Below, piece by piece: positions 8,433 to 16,989 of a DNA stretch of 64,000 nucleotides. A program made the translations under genes and the position numbers. Position 1 is the first letter of the stretch, and the number at the start of each line of letters is the position of its first letter. This DNA is from JAOPZW01 sp963835295 (GTDB taxonomy: Bacteria; Actinomycetota; Thermoleophilia; Solirubrobacterales; Solirubrobacteraceae), in contig CAWIEX010000011.1 in assembly GCA_963835295.1 (NCBI GenBank), positions 434,001 to 498,000 of the forward strand. Reading direction: 5' to 3'. The notes below the pieces were generated by a model. It saw only the letters and a program-made list of their open reading frames with translations, ran no database searches and was not told where the DNA came from.

Positions 8433-10595
8433 TTACGCGCGGTCCAGGTCCTGCGCCACGCGCGCGGCGTAGCCGGCCCGCGCCCGGCCCCGCGCCGCCT
8501 CGGGCGCCGGCCAAAGCGCGATGAGCCCGCCGGCGAAGACGATCAGGCCGCCGATCCAGATCCACGCCACCAGCGGCGACACCAGCAGGCGAAACTGCGC
8601 CGGGATGACACCGCGCTGGTAGACGGCCATCAGCCCGCGCACCGCGTTCTCCTGCTGGGCGACGGGCTTGTTCGCCGTGCGGTCGGCCACCCCGGAGATG
8701 ACCTTGTTGAGGTACTCGGGGTCGGGCTGGATCACGGTCCACACGTCGCGCAGCGGCCCGGCCTTCATCCCGACCTCGGAGGTGGCCTCGCCCTCGAACA
8801 GGCCGCGCACCAGCCCGCCGGAGGCGAACGGCGCCGCCGACGGGTAGTAGCCGCGCTCGGTATGCAGGTCGCCGACCTTCGAGCCGTCCCTGCTCACCCG
8901 CAGGTCGGCGCCCAACGCCACGCGCTCGACGCCGCCGTCGCGCTCGTCCACGCGCGCGGTGGAGCGCACGTACTTGACCTGGTAGCCGCCGACGCTCGCC
9001 GTCTGGCCGGGCGTCAGGCGCACGTCGCGGGCGTGCTGGAAGGCCGACGAGGCGGCGACCCCGACCAAGAGGACAGCCATGCCGAGGTGGACGGTGTAGC
9101 CGCCGTAGCGCCGGCGGTTGCGCCGCACGAGGCTCACGACCGCGCGTGCCGGCCCCTCGGACGTCATCGCCCGCCGCGCGCCCACGCCGCGCCACAGCTC
9201 CTGGCCGAGGACCCCGACCACGAAGGCGGCGAAGACGAACATGATGAGCGCGGTGGCGCTGGCGGTGACGCCGATGGCCAGCAACGCCACGAGCACGACC
9301 AGGGCGGCGATCGTCGGCCACAGGAAGTTGCGCCGCGCGTTGGCCAGCGTGGCGCGCCGCCAGGCGATGACGGGCCCGATGCCCGACAGCAGGACGAGCA
9401 GGAGCGCCAAGGGAACCGTGTAGCGGTTGAACCACGGCGGCCCGACGGCGGCCTTGGTCCCGGTCACGGCCTCGGAGATGAGCGGGAAGAAGGTGCCCCA
9501 GAAGACGACGAAGGCCAGGCCGACGAGCACGAGGTTGTTGGCCACGAACACGGCCTCGCGCGAGAGCAGCGAGTCCAGGCGGTGCTCGGAGCGCAGCGCG
9601 GCGCGGCGCGTGACGACGAGGTAGACGGAGCCGGCGATCATCAGCCCGATGAGCGACACGAACGGGACCCCCAGCGTCGAGGCGCCGAAGGCGTGGATCG
9701 AGTCGAGGATGCCCGAGCGCACGAGGAAGGTCCCCAGGACCGCCAGTGTCCCGGTGGCCAGGATGAGCGAGACGTTCCAGACCTTCAGCATCCCGCGCTT
9801 CTCCTGCACCATCACCGAGTGCAGGAAGGCCGTGCCCGTCAGCCAAGGCAGCAGCGAGGCGTTCTCGACCGGGTCCCACGCCCAGTAGCCGCCCCAGCCC
9901 AGCTCGGCGTACGACCAGCGGGCGCCGAGCAGGATCCCGACGCCGAGGAAGAACCACGCGGCCAGCGCGAAGCGGCGCGTCGCGCGGATCCAGTCGGCGT
10001 CCACGCGCCGCACGACGAGCGCCCCGATGGCGAACGCGAAGGGCACCGCCCACAGCGTGTACCCCGAGTAGAGCATCGGGGGGTGGATCATCATGCTCGG
10101 GTGGCGCAGGAGCGGGTTCAGCCCAGTGCCCTCGGGCGGGGCCTGCGCCACGGTGTGAAAGGGCGAGACCGCGAAGACGAGCAGGGCGGTGAAGAAGGCG
10201 CCGAAGCCGAGCAGGACGGCCGTCGCGTAGGGCGCCACGTCGCGCAGGCGCCGGCGCACGAGGAAGAGCACGAGGCTCGACCACAGCGACAGCAGCCACA
10301 CCCAGAGCAGCAGCGAGCCCTCCTGGGAGGACCACGCGGCCGCCGCGCGATAGAAGGTCGGCGTCGTGGTCGACGAGTGGGTGGCGACGACGTCGAAGTG
10401 GAAGTCCGAGCGCAGGAAGGCGATCTCGAGGACCGCGAAGGCCGCCGTGGTCAGCACCGCCAGGCCATAGACCGCGCGGCGCCCGGAGTCGACCCAGTCG
10501 CGCCGCCCGGTGAGCGCCCCGTAGAGCGAGGCGCCGATGCCATAGCCGCACGTCGCGAGGGCGAGGAACAGGCAGGCCTGGCCTACAGGGGCCAT
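8433..10595 (-). CDS. ccmF: Haem lyase CcmF (cytochrome c biogenesis)
   Basis: 720 residues, polytopic membrane protein. The tryptophan-rich WWD haem-handling domain is intact at ~233-252 (GWGGYWAWDPVENASLLPW), and conserved periplasmic histidines lie before and after it (HPPMLYSGY near 171; FLHSVM further on). CcmF attaches haem delivered by CcmE to the CxxCH motif of apocytochromes c. ccmE ends 4 bp upstream and a ccmI-like gene follows 12 bp downstream. ccmA, ccmB and ccmC are not in the window. Confidence 0.93.
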   Translation of the reverse strand: MAPVGQACLFLALATCGYGIGASLYGALTGRRDWVDSGRRAVYGLAVLTTAAFAVLEIAFLRSDFHFDVVATHSSTTTPTFYRAAAAWSSQEGSLLLWVWLLSLWSSLVLFLVRRRLRDVAPYATAVLLGFGAFFTALLVFAVSPFHTVAQAPPEGTGLNPLLRHPSMMIHPPMLYSGYTLWAVPFAFAIGALVVRRVDADWIRATRRFALAAWFFLGVGILLGARWSYAELGWGGYWAWDPVENASLLPWLTGTAFLHSVMVQEKRGMLKVWNVSLILATGTLAVLGTFLVRSGILDSIHAFGASTLGVPFVSLIGLMIAGSVYLVVTRRAALRSEHRLDSLLSREAVFVANNLVLVGLAFVVFWGTFFPLISEAVTGTKAAVGPPWFNRYTVPLALLLVLLSGIGPVIAWRRATLANARRNFLWPTIAALVVLVALLAIGVTASATALIMFVFAAFVVGVLGQELWRGVGARRAMTSEGPARAVVSLVRRNRRRYGGYTVHLGMAVLLVGVAASSAFQHARDVRLTPGQTASVGGYQVKYVRSTARVDERDGGVERVALGADLRVSRDGSKVGDLHTERGYYPSAAPFASGGLVRGLFEGEATSEVGMKAGPLRDVWTVIQPDPEYLNKVISGVADRTANKPVAQQENAVRGLMAVYQRGVIPAQFRLLVSPLVAWIWIGGLIVFAGGLIALWPAPEAARGRARAGYAARVAQDLDRA

Positions 10596-10599
10596 GAGA

Positions 10600-11007
10600 T
10601 CAGGTCTGCGACGCTGGCTTGTCGGTGAACTTCGACGGGCACTTCGTCACCAGCGAGTCCTTCTCGCCCTCGAACAGGCTGCCGCGCTTGCGCACCGTGA
10701 CGATGACCTCGCGCCCGTTGCGGAAGGGGTCGGGCACCGCACCCACGTAGCGCACGGGGACGGATGCGCGGCCGTTGCGGTCGCGCACGCGGAAGAGCGT
10801 GGCGTCGCCGCGCTTCTCGATCGAGCCGTCCACGACCTTGCCCGTGAGCTGGTAGGAGCGCCCGCTGTTGGCGCTGGCCAGCAGCTTGGATGGCTGGACG
10901 GCCGGACTTGACGCGGAGAAGCTCGTGTACGCCAGCGCGCCAGCCAGGACGACGGCTGCCGTGAGGGCCACGACGAGGCGGATGCGGCGCTTGCGAGAGG
11001 GATCCAT
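10600..11007 (-). CDS. ccmE: Haem chaperone CcmE, cysteine-type variant
   Basis: 135 residues with an N-terminal membrane anchor (~9-28) and an OB-fold domain containing the usual QLTGKVVDGSI and VRYVGAVPDPFRNG segments. In classical CcmE the haem is bound to a histidine followed by a tyrosine (HxxxY). Here the position is occupied by C123-P-S-K-F127, a CxxxF form of the CxxxY variant described in archaea and Desulfovibrio. The gene is translationally close to ccmF. The substituted ligand is discussed as a finding. Confidence 0.9.
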   Translation of the reverse strand: MDPSRKRRIRLVVALTAAVVLAGALAYTSFSASSPAVQPSKLLASANSGRSYQLTGKVVDGSIEKRGDATLFRVRDRNGRASVPVRYVGAVPDPFRNGREVIVTVRKRGSLFEGEKDSLVTKCPSKFTDKPASQT

Positions 11008-11145
11008 GCGCTACGCAGAGTCTATTGAGCACCCGCCCGGGACGATCCAGTCGGGCGTGCTTGGGTCCATCGCCTCAACCTTTCCTAACACAGAACCGAC
11101 GCGAGACGAGAAACCTTCGGCGCGTTGATGCGTCTGTACGGATAG

Positions 11146-11403
11146 ATGCTCATGCGCGTCCGTTCCAACCGTGAGAAGTCCGAGCCCCGCTCGCGCCCCG
11201 GCGGCGCCCTGCGGCGCCCGCACACCTCTCCCGCGCCCGCTGAGCCAGAGCCCGAGACCGACCTGTCCGACGAGCGCCGCGCGCGCGAGTCCGGCGGCCC
11301 CGACGACCGCGCCATGTACACCTGCTCGTGCGGCTACGTCTTCGAGGCCGACGTGACCACGTCGGTCACCTGCCCGCATTGCGGCAGCGGTCAGGCCTGG
11401 TGA
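11146..11403 (+). CDS. Small zinc-ribbon-like protein
   Basis: 85 residues. The C-terminal ~30 residues contain CSC at 60-62 and CPHCG at 76-80, a plausible four-cysteine zinc ribbon (CxC...CxxC). The N-terminal half is basic, proline-rich and probably disordered. Two possible ATG starts (11146 and 11152) are in frame and neither has a strong ribosome site. It is divergent from ccmE. No specific family was recognised. Confidence 0.6.
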   Translation: MLMRVRSNREKSEPRSRPGGALRRPHTSPAPAEPEPETDLSDERRARESGGPDDRAMYTCSCGYVFEADVTTSVTCPHCGSGQAW

Positions 11404-11444
11404 ACAGCGCTTCCTGACTGAACAGTCGGGAATACTGACTGCCG

Positions 11445-11855
11445 ATGGAGATCGGCCGCAGAGCCCTTGCCGCGGTGCTCATCGCCCTCATGGCGATCGG
11501 CTCGATCCTGCTCTGGCTGGGCATCCCGGTGGGCTGGCTCTACCTCGTCTCGCGGCTGGTCACGTCCTCGCAGCCGTCGATGGGGCCCTACGTCCTGCTG
11601 CTGGTGGGGATCCCGGTCTCCATGGTCGTCGTGGGCAAGGGCCTGTCGCGGCTCAACCGCGCCTACGCCAGCCTCATGGGCACGGCGCCCACCACGCGCA
11701 CGCGCAGCTCGTGGATGAAGTCGATGCGCGGCGAGCGCGACAGCGGGCGCCCGCGCTCGGTCCTCGACGTCGTGATGGTCTGGAGCGTCGCGCTGGCGCT
11801 GCTGTGCTTCGGCGTGTGGTTCTTCGCCTTCGCCGGCTCGAGCCTGCCGACCTAG
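11445..11855 (+). CDS. Small integral membrane protein, function unknown
   Basis: 136 residues with three clear hydrophobic segments (~9-38, ~47-64 and ~109-132) and a basic cytoplasmic loop (~66-108). It starts 41 bp after the zinc-ribbon gene on the same strand. Its layout resembles conserved hypothetical membrane proteins of soil actinobacteria, but no functional family is recognisable. Confidence 0.7.
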   Translation: MEIGRRALAAVLIALMAIGSILLWLGIPVGWLYLVSRLVTSSQPSMGPYVLLLVGIPVSMVVVGKGLSRLNRAYASLMGTAPTTRTRSSWMKSMRGERDSGRPRSVLDVVMVWSVALALLCFGVWFFAFAGSSLPT

Positions 11856-11866
11856 TGGGTGCTCCA

Positions 11867-14034
11867 CTAGCAGGCCCGCACGTAGCGGCAGGCCACGATG
11901 CTGGGCTGCTCGACCGGGCGCCCCGCCTCGATCGACCACGCCAGGCGCACGAACTGGGCGTGCGACCACGCCAGCGGCGTCGCCGACAGGGTGCCCTCGC
12001 CCTTGGGGAAGCCCGGCGTGCCCGACGGCGGCTGGTCGTCCCACACCTGCTCGGGGATCAGGCCGCCCTCGTTGGCGGCGCCGGCCATCGCGGCCAGCTG
12101 GGCGTTCGCCGTGGCGCCGGCGGTGAGGTTGTACTCCCCGCGCTCGCCGGCGAAGATCGGCCACGCGCGCCCGCGCGTGGCGCGGGTGTCCGGCGGGAAC
12201 GAGTTCCACGGCTCGCCGTCGAGCTGCTCCCCGTAGCCGTCGAAGTTGGCGCGGTGCCAGAAGCGCCCGTTGGGCGTGTCGACGGCGAGCTGCTGGTCGA
12301 CGACGGCGATCGAGTTGAGGATCGTCGGGTCATCGGGCTTCTTGACGCCGAGGCGCACGAGCTCGAGGAAGCTCGGGTCGACGACGGTGCGCTCGTCGGC
12401 CGCGCTCGGCCCGCTGTCGCCGATCGGGTACGTGCTGCCGTCGTTGGGGTTGGCGTCCTTGGTCACGCGCAGGTAGTAGGGCTTGTCGGAGTACGGGCCG
12501 TTGGTCGTCGCCGTCCAGCTCTCGACGCTCTTCTGCCACGTGTCCGCGGTCTGCTCGTAGGTGGCCGCGCTGGCGGCGTCGCCGTTTCGGCGCGCGAGGT
12601 CGGCCGCGCAGATGAGCCCGGCGATCTCCGAGGCGATCGTGCCCGGCGACCAGCCGTCCTGGTTCTCCCAGCGGTCCATGTCCGTCTTGGGGCCGGTCCT
12701 GACCAGCCAGTCGGCCGCCGGCTTGACGTGCCGGGCGTAGGTCTGGGGGTCGTCGCGGTGCAGCTGCCACGCGAGGACGATCGGGAAGGCGACTCGTCCT
12801 GCTGCGTGCCATCCCAGTGCGGCGTGCCGTCGACGAAGGTGTTCTGGCGGATGGAGCCGTCGGGGCGCTGCTGCTTGTCGAACACGAAGCTCAGCGCGCG
12901 CTCGGCGGCGCCGCGGTCGCCGGCCGCCATCATCCCGGTGACGATCTGGTAGAGGTCGCGCGACCACACCGCGTGGTAGACGCCCGACTTGGGGAACTCG
13001 AAGCCGGTCCCCCACGCCCACGGCATGGTGGGCGAGGCGATGAAGGCGCCGCGGTAGGTCTTGTCCTCGTGGGCGGCCAGGACCATGACCGACTCGTCGT
13101 ACTCGGCCCCGAACGGCCTCGCGCTGGCCGGCGGGCGCTCGAGCGAGCCCAGGTAGCGGTGCCAGCTGTCGGCGTACGCGCCGGCGACCCGGCCGAAGCC
13201 GCGCTGCAGCGACGCGCGCGCTGTGCCGAGCGCCGCGGCGCTCGTGTCGGCGAAGCCCAGCGCGAGCTGCAGGTGCTGGCGGCGGCGCCCGTCGAGCGCG
13301 GTCTGCGCCGTCTGGACGACGTTGCCGTTCGGCGAGGAGCGGTAGTGCCAGTCCATCCGGTGGTCGTCGCGCAGGTCGACCCAGCCGTCGCTGGCGTCCA
13401 GGTAGCCGGTCGAGGTGCGCCCGAACGACGGCTCGGCGACCAGCGCGCTGCCGGCGCTCGCGTCCTGGGTCAGCAGCGCGCCGTGCGAGGTGGTGCCCGA
13501 GTCGTCGCTGCCGTCGTTGCTCAGCGACGGGTCCACGTAGGCGTAGACCTGGTAGGGGCGCCCCGTGAGCGACTGGAAGCGCACGTCGACCAGCAGCGTG
13601 TTGCGCGAGGGGTCGGTGACGTAGGTCTTGACGATCCGGTAGCGCCCGGACTTCGCCGTGTTGACCTGGCGGTAGATGAGGCTGTGCTCGTCGACCAGCT
13701 CGACGTGCTGCTCGGTGGCGTCCGTCTCGCGGTCGGTGAACGTCCTGCCGTCGGTGACGATGAGCTGGAGGTCGCGCAGCGCGGGCGTGCTGAGGTCGGG
13801 GTAGTAGACCTCGGTCAGCTCGCCGCCCTGCAGCGTGTGCCACACCTTGCTCCGCGTGGTCATCGCCGTGCCGAAGCCCTGCTTGTTGGCCGGGGTCCAG
13901 AACGCCTTGGCGCCCGGCGCGCCGGGCGCGGTGGAGCCGTGCGCGGCGCCCGCGGCGGCAGGCGCGAAGGCGGCGATGGCCAGGGCGACGAAGGCCGCGG
14001 GCAGACCGCGGCGGCAGCACGACGTGGGACGCAT
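11867..14034 (-). pseudogene. Secreted GH15 glucoamylase/glucodextranase, one frameshift
   Basis: Two overlapping frames together encode a full GH15 enzyme. The first part (14034 down to ~12793) has a signal peptide (MRPTSCCRRGL...AAAGAAHG), an N-terminal beta-sandwich region and the start of the (alpha/alpha)6 barrel (HAVWSRDLYQIVTG). The second continues with AFPIVLAWQLH and a GRAWPIFAGERGEYNL stretch containing the conserved glutamates. The frames join at DE/VAFPIV, where one C on the + strand near 12793 is missing (GACTCG instead of the expected GACCTCG). Start 14034 is supported by GGGAGGAA about 6 bases upstream. The product would release glucose from alpha-glucans outside the cell. Everything except this one base looks intact, so an assembly error is as likely as real inactivation. 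Confidence 0.8.
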
Positions 14035-14121
14035 GGACCAGTTCCTCCCGACTTGGACGCCCTCTCGCCACCCGCCTGCGCGCGCGATCAAGCGGCCGTC
14101 GTCCGGCGGCCGAGGCGGCGC

Positions 14122-14880
14122 CTAGACCTTGTAGAGGAAGTCGAGGCCCAGGTTGCTCAGCGCCTTCTGGGCCTGGACGTTGAGCTGCGTGAGCTCGCCG
14201 GTGAGGATCAGCGTGCCCATGACGATCAGCACGCAGCCCGAGAGTGCGGTGACGAGCATGTAGTGCTCGCGGATCCAGCCGAAGGCGGTCGTCGCGCGGT
14301 CGAAGGCGAGGGCGGTGAGCAGGAAGGGCACGGCGAGCCCGAGCGAGTAGAAGGCCAGCAGGACGCCGCCGTGCGAGACGGTGTCCGACGTCGAGGCGGC
14401 GGCCAGGATCGAGGCCAGCGTCGGCCCGACGCACGGCGTCCAGGCCACCGCGAAGGCGAGGCCGGCGATGATCGGCCCGCCGGTGCCGGCGCGGCGGATG
14501 AGCGCGTCGGGCCGCCATTCCTGGTTCAGGCGCGGGACGAACGGCGTGAGCAGGAAGAAGACGCCCATCGTCACGATGAGGATGCCGGCGACCTTGTCGA
14601 GCGTCTCCTTGGAGTCGCGCAGGGTCGAGCCCAGGCCCGTCGCGGTCATGCCCAGCGCGACGAACATGATCGTGAACGACAGGCAGAACACGATGGCCGG
14701 GCCGAGCACGTGCGAGAGGGTGTGCCGGCCCTCGCGGATGTCCGTGATGCTGACGCCCGACACGGCCGACAGGTAGCCGGGCACCAGCGGCAAGACGCAG
14801 GGCGAGATGAAGGAGACGAAGCCGACCGCGAAGGCGGCAACGACGGTGGTGTCGGGGCCGGTGGCCGCAACCGGCACCAT
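14122..14880 (-). CDS. ccdA: CcdA/DsbD-type thiol-disulfide electron carrier
   Basis: 252 residues from the ATG at 14880 (a GTG one codon upstream is also possible). Six membrane helices with the paired redox cysteines in SPCVLPLVPGYL (~28-39) and TPCVGPTL (~150) identify CcdA. It passes electrons from cytoplasmic thioredoxin to periplasmic thiol oxidoreductases used in cytochrome c assembly. It overlaps ccmH as TGATG, so the ResA-like, CcmH and CcdA proteins are translationally coupled. Confidence 0.93.
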   Translation of the reverse strand: MVPVAATGPDTTVVAAFAVGFVSFISPCVLPLVPGYLSAVSGVSITDIREGRHTLSHVLGPAIVFCLSFTIMFVALGMTATGLGSTLRDSKETLDKVAGILIVTMGVFFLLTPFVPRLNQEWRPDALIRRAGTGGPIIAGLAFAVAWTPCVGPTLASILAAASTSDTVSHGGVLLAFYSLGLAVPFLLTALAFDRATTAFGWIREHYMLVTALSGCVLIVMGTLILTGELTQLNVQAQKALSNLGLDFLYKV

Positions 14881-15362
14881 CACACGTCGTACCTCGCGAG
14901 GTCCTCGTCAAGGCGGCGCTCGTCGGCGGCGCTCAGGGTCGGCGCGCGCGCGCGGGCGCGATCCTCGCCGCGCTCGCGCTCGCGCTCGCGCCCGCGGCGC
15001 CGCCAGCGCGGCAGCAGCGTGGCCAGCAGCGCGACCAGGCACGCGACGACGGCCACCGGCACCCACCAGACCGCGAGGCTGAACCCGCTGCCCTGGGGCT
15101 TGGCCAGGATCCCCGGCCCGTACGTGCTCTTGAGCTCGGCCAGGATCTGCTGCTTGGTCAGGCCCTGCGCGATGAGCCGGCGGATCGCGGCGCGCTCCTG
15201 GTCGGCGCGGTCGGACTCGGCGATGTTGAGCGGCACGTTGCACGTGTCGCACATGACCTCGTCCTCGACATCGTTGAACGATGCCCGCGGCTGCGCGCCG
15301 AGCGCCGCCGGGGCCATGGCGAGCGCCATCAGGGCGAGCAGCGCGAGCACTCCCCCGCGCAT
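14880..15362 (-). CDS. ccmH: CcmH/NrfF-type apocytochrome thiol reductase
   Basis: 160 residues with a signal peptide (~1-22), the redox motif CDTC within EVMCDTCNVPL (~38-44) that replaces the usual LRCxxCQ, a helical bundle and a C-terminal membrane helix (~97-117) followed by an Arg/Glu-rich tail. It keeps apocytochrome CxxCH cysteines reduced before haem ligation. It overlaps the upstream resA/ccmG-like gene and the downstream ccdA gene as TGATG. Confidence 0.9.
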   Translation of the reverse strand: MRGGVLALLALMALAMAPAALGAQPRASFNDVEDEVMCDTCNVPLNIAESDRADQERAAIRRLIAQGLTKQQILAELKSTYGPGILAKPQGSGFSLAVWWVPVAVVACLVALLATLLPRWRRRGRERERERGEDRARARAPTLSAADERRLDEDLARYDV

Positions 15363-15910
15363 CAGTCCGCCTGCGCCCGGTCGATGGCCCGCAGCAGGAA
15401 GTCCTGCGAGACCTCGCCGCGCGACATGGCCACCACGTGGCCGGCCTTGTCGAGGACGAAGGTCTCCGGCAGCTTCGTGGTCCCGTACTTCGGCGCGAGG
15501 TCGAGCCGGTCGTCGCGCAGGCTCGGGTAGGTGATCTTGTACTTCTTGACGAACTCGCGCGACGAGTCGGCATCGTCCTTGTAGGTCACGCCGAGCACGG
15601 TGCCCCCGCTGCCGGCGAGCTTGCGCTGCGCGCGCTCGAGGACCGGCGCCTCGTTCTCGCACGGCCCGCACCACGAGGCCCAGAAGTTCAGGACCACGAC
15701 CCTGCCCCGCAGCTCGGCCAGCGTCCGACGCCCCGAGCCGTCGAGCACCGGCAGCGCCACCCGCGCGCCGGGCGCGGCCGGCCGCTGCCCCTTGCGCACC
15801 GCGGAGTCCAGCGACGTGTCGTCCCGACGCGCCACGACGCCATAGACCAGCAGCCCGACGAGGGCGGCCGCCAGCACGGCGACGACGATGGGGACGGCAG
15901 AGCGCTTCAC
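15362..15910 (-). CDS. Membrane-anchored thioredoxin-like protein (ResA/CcmG type)
   Basis: 182 residues from a GTG start. There is one N-terminal membrane anchor (~5-25) and a thioredoxin fold with the active-site WCGPC in NFWASWCGPCENE (~79-84) and the cis-proline region KLPETFVLD. It should reduce apocytochrome or CcmH disulfides outside the membrane, fed by CcdA. First gene of the resA/ccmG-ccmH-ccdA unit. The tRNA-Gly gene starts 39 bp away on the other strand. Confidence 0.9.
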   Translation of the reverse strand: MKRSAVPIVVAVLAAALVGLLVYGVVARRDDTSLDSAVRKGQRPAAPGARVALPVLDGSGRRTLAELRGRVVVLNFWASWCGPCENEAPVLERAQRKLAGSGGTVLGVTYKDDADSSREFVKKYKITYPSLRDDRLDLAPKYGTTKLPETFVLDKAGHVVAMSRGEVSQDFLLRAIDRAQAD

Positions 15911-15949
15911 CTCCGCAAGGGTAATCGGCGGCTATGCTTCGCGACGCAG

Positions 15950-16022
15950 GCGGCGGTAGCTCAGTTGGTAGAGCATCAGCTTCCCAAGCTGAGGGTCGCG
16001 AGTTCGAGCCTCGTCCGCCGCT
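15950..16022 (+). tRNA. tRNA-Gly (anticodon CCC)
   Basis: A 73-nt cloverleaf: 7-bp acceptor stem (GCGGCGG with CCGCCGC), D arm with AGCTCAGTTGGTAGAGC, anticodon stem TCAGC/GCTGA closing the loop TTCCCAA (anticodon CCC), and a T arm with GTTCGAGCC. CCA is not encoded. The gene's 3' part, from the anticodon stem on, is repeated at 38192, which makes this tRNA the integration target of the element to its right. The present 3' half probably came from the element and restores a functional tRNA. Confidence 0.96.
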
Positions 16023-16024
16023 CT
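15980..16024. other. Left attachment site (attL) core within tRNA-Gly
   Basis: This 45-bp segment, from the anticodon stem to two bases past the acceptor stem, is identical to 38192-38236 in the same orientation. The flanking sequence then diverges for about 20 bp. It marks the left recombination site of the integrated element. Confidence 0.93.
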
Positions 16025-16046
16025 CGGCGAGAGCCTGCGAGATCCT

Positions 16047-16075
16047 GAAGATCCCCGCAAACCGCGGGGATCTTC
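16047..16075 (+). terminator. Hairpin terminator after tRNA-Gly
   Basis: A perfect 12-bp stem (GAAGATCCCCGC / GCGGGGATCTTC) with a 5-nt loop, followed by a modest T-containing tail (GCCTTTCC). A near copy follows the right att repeat at 38259-38287, so the terminator is part of the duplicated attachment region. Confidence 0.8.
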
Positions 16076-16230
16076 GCCTTTCCTGGAAGGCAGGCGTGAC
16101 AGGCTCGCACGGCGTCGCATGCCCTCGCATGCATGCTCGTGGTCGCATCGAGGTCGCATCATCCGGGCGCCAGAGTCACAAGCAGAGCACACGGCCCCCG
16201 AACAGGGCGGCCACGATCCGGCGTGGGCGA

Positions 16231-16479
16231 TCAAGTGACGTTACGCGGCGGGTCGGGGTCCCAGAGCCCCCCGGTTTGGGCGGCCTCTCCGGTGACGCGT
16301 CGCGCTTCCATCGCCTCGTCGAAATGGTCGCGGCGGATGCGCCATTCCTTGCCGATCTTGTAGGCCTGAAGCTCGCCCCGCAGGATCCAGTCGCGGACGG
16401 TCCTTTCCTGCACCTTCAGGCGTGCAGCGACCTCCTCGACCTTGAGGTACTCCGGATCTTGGAATGCGTGGTTGGGCAT
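16231..16479 (-). CDS. Excisionase-family helix-turn-helix DNA-binding protein (left end)
   Basis: 82 residues. Residues ~9-58 match the excisionase/MerR-like HTH fold: YLKVEEVAARLKVQERTVRDW, then GELQAYKIGKEWRIRRDHF, where a wing follows the recognition helix. Such proteins act as recombination directionality factors or small regulators. It lies ~200 bp inside the left att site, reading towards it, whereas the other HTH protein sits beside the integrase at the far end. It may bind near attL to control excision (inference). Confidence 0.8.
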   Translation of the reverse strand: MPNHAFQDPEYLKVEEVAARLKVQERTVRDWILRGELQAYKIGKEWRIRRDHFDEAMEARRVTGEAAQTGGLWDPDPPRNVT

Positions 16480-16711
16480 AGCCGGGGCCGTTTGCGCATC
16501 TCCCGACACTACACGAGTACGGTCGTATGGCGCCGCGTATGGTTGTTGGCGACGTCGATTTTCGACGTAACGAGCGGGTTGGCACGCTGAACCGGCACGG
16601 GCCTTCGCGGCCCAACGGCCGCCGCGTGCGATAGGAAGACACTCGTGCCGTAGGCGACGTGGCCGGCGATCGTGGCCAGCGGGCGCCTTCCTGTGCTGCT
16701 CGTTGTCCGGC

Positions 16712-16801
16712 CCCACCGTTGTTCGTGAGCCGGGCGATGCCCGAGCCGTCGAGAGCCATCGTGTAGATCTCGATGGCGCGGTCCTCCAGCCGACAGAACA
16801 T
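16712..16801 (-). pseudogene. Relic of a TolB-like PD40 beta-propeller
   Basis: A ~30-residue segment reads EIYTMALDGSGIARLTNN, the signature of one PD40/WD40-like repeat (EIYxMxxDGSxxxxLTNN). Sequence on either side in this frame shows no further repeats. It appears to be the remains of a larger propeller gene, one of several relics in the element. Confidence 0.4.
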
Positions 16802-16989
16802 CTGGAGGACAGCCAGGAAACATGACGCGGGCCGCCGTTGACGGCTGCCATGTCCGCGGTGCGGATGTCGCGGCTGGCGCGCCCCGGCTGGTTAGCCGCG
16901 GCGCCGACCCGAACGGCAGTCGCCTCTCGACCACGAGAACGACCGGCCCTAGGGTTGCTCGGGCATCCCGTTCTCGAAAGGAGTGCCCG

